DNA from: Oscillospiraceae bacterium
Lineage (GTDB): Bacteria; Bacillota; Clostridia; Oscillospirales; Oscillospiraceae
Length of the DNA stretch: 64,000 nt
Direction of reading: 5' to 3'
NCBI GenBank assembly: GCA_009780175.1
Contig: WRAO01000008.1
Location: 21,006-85,005 of the forward strand
The notes beneath the pieces were generated by a model, which was not told the DNA's origin, ran no database searches, and saw only the letters and a list, made by a program, of their open reading frames with translations. The translations under genes and the position numbers were made by a program. Numbering within the stretch: position 1 is the first letter of the stretch; each line of letters begins with the position of its first letter. Of the stretch, positions 59,559 through 64,000 are shown piece by piece.

Positions 59559-62087
59559 TTGGCATTTGATAAACGCAAAGCAGGACGCATCGCGAAAAAC
59601 GCAGCCGTAACCGGCGGGCGAACTGTGGGCGATGTAGTAGGACTTATCTTCAAGGTGATCGGCACCTTGGTTTTGATCGGTCTGACCACGGGCGCGATCT
59701 TCGCGATGATTTTCGCCCTCTATATTCGCACCACACTTGAGCCGCAGATTGAGATCAGTCTGGCGGACTTTTCGCTTGAGCTTACCAGCGTAATTCTCGA
59801 GTTTGACCACGAGCGCGGCGAATGGGTCGAGGCGGTTCCGGTCGAGTCCGGCGAGATGCGGCACTGGGTGCCTTTTGACGAGATCAACCCCTACCTCATT
59901 TGGGCCGCGGTGGCTTTTGAGGACAGGCGTTTCTTTGAGCACCGAGGCGTGGACTGGTATCGGACCGCGGCCGCATTCCACACGATGTTTTTGGGAGACG
60001 GGCAGATATTCGGCGCGTCTACCATCACCCAGCAGCTTATCAAAAACCTGACCCGGCAGGACGATGTGACGGTTCGGCGGAAAATCCTTGAAATTTTCAG
60101 AGCCATGGAACTTGAGCGGCTCTATACGAAAGAGGAGATTTTGGAATGGTACCTCAACGTCTTCGCGCTCGGCGGGCGTGTTCACGGCGTGGGGGCGGCG
60201 GCGCAGTTTTACTATGGCGTGGATCAGAGTGAACTGACCATCGCACAGGCCGCGAGTATCGTGGGCATCACCCAATTCCCCACCCGTTACAATCCCTTCC
60301 TTAATCTGGAGAACAACGAGCGGAAGCGGAACGAGGTGCTCGGCACGATGTATGCGCAGGGCTTTATCACGCACGCGCAGTATCTTGAGGCGATCAATGA
60401 GGAGATTATTCTGAGTACCCAGTGGGGCGGGGCCGTTTTTGAGCCGCCGGTGTATTCTTTCTTCCAGGAGACTATCATCGAGGACTTGATCCAGCAGTTT
60501 ATGGACGAGCATGATCTCTCCCGCGAGGCGGCGCGGAACCGCGTCTTTTTCGGGGGCCTACAGATATACTCCACGATGGACCCGCGCATTCAGGCGGTGG
60601 TGGATCACGCCTATTCGAGCCATGACACCTTACCCATCCTCCGATGGCCCGCACAGTCGGCTATGATTATTATGGATCATACCAATGGGCATATTGTGGC
60701 TATGGCAGGCGGAATCGGAGAAAAGACAGCCAATTTGATGCTCAACCGCGCGACGCAGTCTCGATTGCCCTCGGGCTCATCTAATAAACCGATTGCCGCG
60801 TTCGGCCCAGCCCTAGAGCTGGGCATCCTCCGCCCGAATGATATGATCGAGGACGCGCCCATCATGCTCAACGGGCGACCTTGGCCGCAAAACGCCAGCT
60901 TCGTCTGGACCTATGACTACTATAACGCAGTCAGGGGAATGGCAATGTCTACAAATACCATCGCCGTCCGGGTGTTGAATATGGTCGGGGCCAGACAGTC
61001 TTGGGACTTTATGACTGAACGCCTCCATATCCAACTCGTCCCGGAAGACGAGGCGATGGCGCCGCTTGCGCTGGGCCAGCTCACCCATGGGCTCACCGTC
61101 CGTGAGATCACGGCGGCCTATGCCGCTTTTGCCAACCGCGGCGTCTTTACGCACCCTGTCACCTTTAGTTTGGTGCGGGATGCCAATGGCGTCGTCATCT
61201 TTGACAATACCATTGGCCGCCAGGAAATTGCGTTCCGGCCTGACGTCGCCGACACGATGATGGCGATGCTGCTCCAAGCCGTGACCAACGGCACCGGGGC
61301 GGAGGCCATGATCCCCGGCTTTGATGTGGCCGGTAAGACCGGTTCTACAGAGTTTTGGAGAGATCGCTGGTTTGTGGGCTCCACACCGCATCTCACCGCC
61401 GGCGTATGGTCCGGGTCTGACCAGGGCGAGATCACCTTGCCCGGCGCGAACCCGTCCGCGCGTATTTTCCGGCAAATCATGCGAGACGCGCAAGAAGCCG
61501 CAGGCTTGCCGCAGGCCCGGTTCCAGAATTTACCTTCGGTCTGGGGCATGCGAGAGGCGGGGGATCCTATCGTGATCTGTCAAGACTCGAACCTCCTCGC
61601 GACTGAGGCCTGCCACGACTGCGTGCAGCAGGGCGACCGGACCAGACCCTTCGTCGGAGACAGAGACAACGCGCCGGAGCGCTATTGCGATATCCACATC
61701 CAGTTCGCGGTCTGTGCGATTTCCAGCCTCCGGCCCAATGCGACTTGCGAGACTACCATGCGGGGCGGCCGCGCGGAGACGCCGGGTGGATTAGACTACT
61801 GCCACATCACCCACTCTGACGAGCCGTATGAGCCGGAGCCGACCCCAACGCCATATCCGACCCCCACCCCGACAGACCCGACACCGACGCCATATCCGAC
61901 ACCTACCCCATATCCTACGCCCTCCCCGACCCCGTCGGAGCCGACGCCGGACCCGACACCTACACCCACGCCGCCAGACCCTGATCCGGACGTGGAACTA
62001 CAGACAGTTCGGGCGCTTCGGCCTTGGTCGATCCTGTGGGATGCGCCCACTGTGAACTGGGCGGCCATGTTCGAACAAGCGGCATAG
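59559..62087 (+). CDS. Class A penicillin-binding protein (transglycosylase-transpeptidase)
   Basis: The 842-residue protein joins a membrane anchor (residues about 24-55) to a GT51 transglycosylase (AVAFEDRRFFEHRGVDWYRT, GASTITQQLIKNLTRQDDVT, RKILEIFRAMELERLYTKEE). A transpeptidase domain follows, with SRLPSGSSNKPIAAFGPALE (SxxK), MSTNTIAV (SxN) and GKTGSTEFW. A Pro/Thr-rich tail of TPTPYPT-like repeats follows (about residues 765-815). The TTG start at 59559 follows AGAGGAGGG. An extended -10 (TGGTATACT) lies near 59455-59463. Confidence 0.93.
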   Translation: MAFDKRKAGRIAKNAAVTGGRTVGDVVGLIFKVIGTLVLIGLTTGAIFAMIFALYIRTTLEPQIEISLADFSLELTSVILEFDHERGEWVEAVPVESGEMRHWVPFDEINPYLIWAAVAFEDRRFFEHRGVDWYRTAAAFHTMFLGDGQIFGASTITQQLIKNLTRQDDVTVRRKILEIFRAMELERLYTKEEILEWYLNVFALGGRVHGVGAAAQFYYGVDQSELTIAQAASIVGITQFPTRYNPFLNLENNERKRNEVLGTMYAQGFITHAQYLEAINEEIILSTQWGGAVFEPPVYSFFQETIIEDLIQQFMDEHDLSREAARNRVFFGGLQIYSTMDPRIQAVVDHAYSSHDTLPILRWPAQSAMIIMDHTNGHIVAMAGGIGEKTANLMLNRATQSRLPSGSSNKPIAAFGPALELGILRPNDMIEDAPIMLNGRPWPQNASFVWTYDYYNAVRGMAMSTNTIAVRVLNMVGARQSWDFMTERLHIQLVPEDEAMAPLALGQLTHGLTVREITAAYAAFANRGVFTHPVTFSLVRDANGVVIFDNTIGRQEIAFRPDVADTMMAMLLQAVTNGTGAEAMIPGFDVAGKTGSTEFWRDRWFVGSTPHLTAGVWSGSDQGEITLPGANPSARIFRQIMRDAQEAAGLPQARFQNLPSVWGMREAGDPIVICQDSNLLATEACHDCVQQGDRTRPFVGDRDNAPERYCDIHIQFAVCAISSLRPNATCETTMRGGRAETPGGLDYCHITHSDEPYEPEPTPTPYPTPTPTDPTPTPYPTPTPYPTPSPTPSEPTPDPTPTPTPPDPDPDVELQTVRALRPWSILWDAPTVNWAAMFEQAA

Positions 62088-62124
62088 GGCGGTTATTTCG
62101 CAAAAATTCAAATGATTTCTCATA

Positions 62125-62161
62125 AAATTCCCGCCTGCACTTTACATGCGGGCGGGAATTT
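62125..62161 (+). terminator. Terminator-like hairpin after the penicillin-binding protein gene
   Basis: AAATTCCCGCCTGCA pairs with TGCGGGCGGGAATTT (one wobble), loop CTTTACA. The T run after it is short. Confidence 0.55.
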
Positions 62162-62225
62162 GGTACAATCTGTTGGATATAGATTTCATACTAATAGAAT
62201 ACTTCGGAAAAAGGAATGACATGCG

Positions 62226-63842
62226 ATGAGCAGAAAACAGAGAAACAGCGGGTTTGGTCAGGGCGACCAGATGGCGACAGAGGCCGACCTGCAAAGACGT
62301 AAACAGACCCGGGCCGCGATCATTTTCCTACTTGCCGTTGCCGTGATTGGCATTTTCGTATTTATTGTAAACTCCAATCTGTTTTACCGGAATATGACAG
62401 CCCTCAATGTAGACGGACAGCGGTTCTCCATTACAGATATGAACTTCTTCGCCGCCAACGCTTTCTCTGAGGAGGATGCCATTGACAGAGCGGTTCGCAG
62501 CGCGACTTTGCACCGCCACGCGGTAGCCGCGGGGCTCACGCTGGACGCGGAAGCACGGGCAGAGGCAAACGCCTGGCCGGATATGATCGTCGAACACTTT
62601 AACACAGTGGGTTTCTATCATGTCACGGATGCGAACGGGCACATTGTCCACACCATCACAAGCGCGAATAACTTTGTGGTCCATTATTATGGGCGCGGTA
62701 TGAGTATGCGGATCCTCCGGGAGCGGTATGAGTTCGACGCGCTCGGTCAGATGTATGTGACCCTCTTCGCTGAGCGGCTCCACGAGAGCCTTACTTCTGA
62801 CGAACTCGAAGCATATTATCTCGAACACAGAGACAACTACGACAGAATCTCCTTCCGCGTCCATGAGATCTCCTTCACAACAGCGGAAGAGGTCGAAGCC
62901 AATGGCGGCGACCCCGAGGCAGACTTCTGGGTCAGCCAGGAAGTGGCAAGGGCAGAGGCCGAGTTCCTCTACGCGCTCGCGACCGGAGAATCGCCGATCG
63001 CCGTACCCCTGCCCGAAGAGGTCAACGGCGAGAATGACGAGACAGACGAGGCGGATGAGATCAATGCGCCGGCCGACGCCGTGGAACCCGGCAGTGAGGC
63101 GGCATTTATCCAGGCTATCGAGGCTGTGCTCGGCCCCGCTGCCGATCAGGCGACTTGGCGGGATCAACTCCTGGGCGGCATAGCCCATCTGGAATACGCC
63201 GCATGGCTCCTGGACGAGGCGAGAGCGCCTGGGGATATGATCCTGTTCGAAGGCCATGGCTCTTTCTTCCTGCTCTACTTTGTCGCCTATGAGGACAATC
63301 GTTATTATACCGCTGATGTTCGGCACATCCTCATCGCGTTTGATGACAGCATCTTCTTTGAAGAAGACGGCACGCCCCTCGTGCTTTCTGGCGAGGAGAT
63401 CGACAGACTGGAAGCTGAACAACACGCGACAGCGCTCGCGAGAGCCGAAGAAATCCTCGCCGAATGGCAGAGCGGCGAGCAGATAGAAGCGCGTTTCATC
63501 GAGTTGATCCAGGCGCATTCGGACGACAACTGGGAGTTCCAAGCAGACCCCGGCCTGTTTGCCGATATCAATCGGCAGTCCGGTTTGGTGCCGGAGTTTA
63601 GAGCTTGGGCTTTGGACGCAGACCGCCAGGTGGGCGATGTGGCAATTGTAGAAACCCAGTTTGGCCTGCACATCATGTACTTTGTGGGGCACTCGGATGG
63701 GTTGAATTATCGCCACTCCTTGGCCCAACGGGATATGACCAACGAGTCCTATCACACTTGGCTCATCGAGACGACCGCAGCCGCCAACTGGAACACCACC
63801 TTCTTTACCAGATTGATGACTGTACCAACTATGATGTGGTAA
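62226..63842 (+). CDS. Membrane-anchored parvulin-type peptidyl-prolyl isomerase (PrsA-like)
   Basis: The 538-residue protein has a basic N-terminus, a membrane anchor (residues about 29-50), and an N-terminal chaperone region with LNVDGQRFSITDMNFFAANA. A rotamase (PPIC) domain follows: TADVRHILIAFDD, LARAEEILAEWQSG, WEFQADPGLFADINRQSGLV, then GDVAIVETQFGLHIMYFVGH. Its job is folding exported proteins. The last residues (FFTRLMTVPTMMW) overlap a second reading frame that resembles a relaxase, so the natural C-terminus may be altered here. The spacing suggests its own promoter. Confidence 0.82.
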   Translation: MSRKQRNSGFGQGDQMATEADLQRRKQTRAAIIFLLAVAVIGIFVFIVNSNLFYRNMTALNVDGQRFSITDMNFFAANAFSEEDAIDRAVRSATLHRHAVAAGLTLDAEARAEANAWPDMIVEHFNTVGFYHVTDANGHIVHTITSANNFVVHYYGRGMSMRILRERYEFDALGQMYVTLFAERLHESLTSDELEAYYLEHRDNYDRISFRVHEISFTTAEEVEANGGDPEADFWVSQEVARAEAEFLYALATGESPIAVPLPEEVNGENDETDEADEINAPADAVEPGSEAAFIQAIEAVLGPAADQATWRDQLLGGIAHLEYAAWLLDEARAPGDMILFEGHGSFFLLYFVAYEDNRYYTADVRHILIAFDDSIFFEEDGTPLVLSGEEIDRLEAEQHATALARAEEILAEWQSGEQIEARFIELIQAHSDDNWEFQADPGLFADINRQSGLVPEFRAWALDADRQVGDVAIVETQFGLHIMYFVGHSDGLNYRHSLAQRDMTNESYHTWLIETTAAANWNTTFFTRLMTVPTMMW

Positions 63843-64000
63843 GAATCGGCTCGATTGAGAGACTTCTAAATAACCCTAACTGGACTTGTTCAGATCTGCA
63901 AACAGCTTTCTCAGCAAGCACCGAAACAAAGACGGCAAAATCCCAGTTGCCGCCTGGGTAAAAGAGCGTGACAGCCTGATGAAAGAGAAAAACGAAATCA
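63806..64000 (+). pseudogene. Frameshifted fragment resembling the C-terminal part of a relaxase
   Basis: One frame reads YQIDDCTNYDVVRIGSIERL and LNNPNWTCSDLQTAF, overlapping the end of the isomerase gene. After a frameshift near 63900 it continues as FLSKHRNKDGKIPVAAWVKE and RDSLMKEKNEI to the window edge. The helix plus KxPxxAWxxERDxLxxEKxxI pattern is like the tail of mobilisation relaxases. The window ends before the element can be seen. Confidence 0.4.

Noticed and set aside
61840..61980. CRISPR-like or tandem-repeat array at the end of the penicillin-binding protein gene
   Set aside because: It is coding low-complexity DNA for a Pro/Thr-rich tail; there are no spaced direct repeats.

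Overview
The window comes from a fairly GC-rich, endospore-forming member of the Firmicutes, most likely class Clostridia. The evidence is a complete spoIIIAA-AH operon, a Tlp-type small acid-soluble spore protein, YheC/YheD-type ATP-grasp proteins, a pyruvate:ferredoxin oxidoreductase and a tRNA gene with an encoded CCA end. No genus can be named from this sequence alone.

Layout. 0-7.9 kb: a TetR regulator, two flavodoxin-fold reductases, a divergent flavinylation-type group (ApbE facing NusG_II and Gx-transporter genes), then metY behind a short leader ORF ending Met-Met-Met-Cys and a strong terminator, then decayed LysR and IS110-like remnants. 7.9-17.5 kb: a MurG-like glycosyltransferase, the CCA-adding enzyme, a six-gene Mrp-type antiporter operon without the large MrpA N-terminal part, a YoaK-like protein, a polysaccharide deacetylase and hemW. 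17.5-29.5 kb: a VanW protein, tRNA-Ala, MgtA, two ATP-grasp proteins, a group of tiny probable spore genes with sigma-G-like promoters, and a TAXI-TRAP transporter operon. 29.7-39.2 kb: two polysaccharide deacetylases, a cyclic-2,3-diphosphoglycerate-synthetase-like GTPase, and the spoIIIA operon with a sigma-E-like promoter.

39.2-47.8 kb: an E1 alpha/beta 2-oxoacid dehydrogenase pair lying between inverted copies of a roughly 240-base palindromic element, then a GntR/ABC module, a GNAT-membrane fusion and three tandem TraX-family proteins. 47.8-64 kb: pyruvate:ferredoxin oxidoreductase with a FadR-type regulator, DUF1576, DUF1846 and DUF2148 genes, Ogt, two YczE-like membrane proteins, a probable 6S RNA, DUF1292, a BofC-like protein, a class A penicillin-binding protein, a parvulin-type foldase, and at the edge a frameshifted fragment resembling a relaxase.

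The strongest candidate for something undescribed is the metY leader: a sigma-A promoter, a 15-codon ORF with regulatory-type Met/Cys codons, a hairpin starting right after its stop codon, and an intrinsic terminator whose 5' arm can pair alternatively with the 3' arm of that hairpin. This has the layout of ribosome-mediated attenuation of methionine synthesis, in a group where S-box or T-box control is the usual expectation. Other points of note are the dispersed palindromic element (four copies), the tandem TraX cluster, the sigma-G-like tiny-gene cluster and the 6S RNA candidate.
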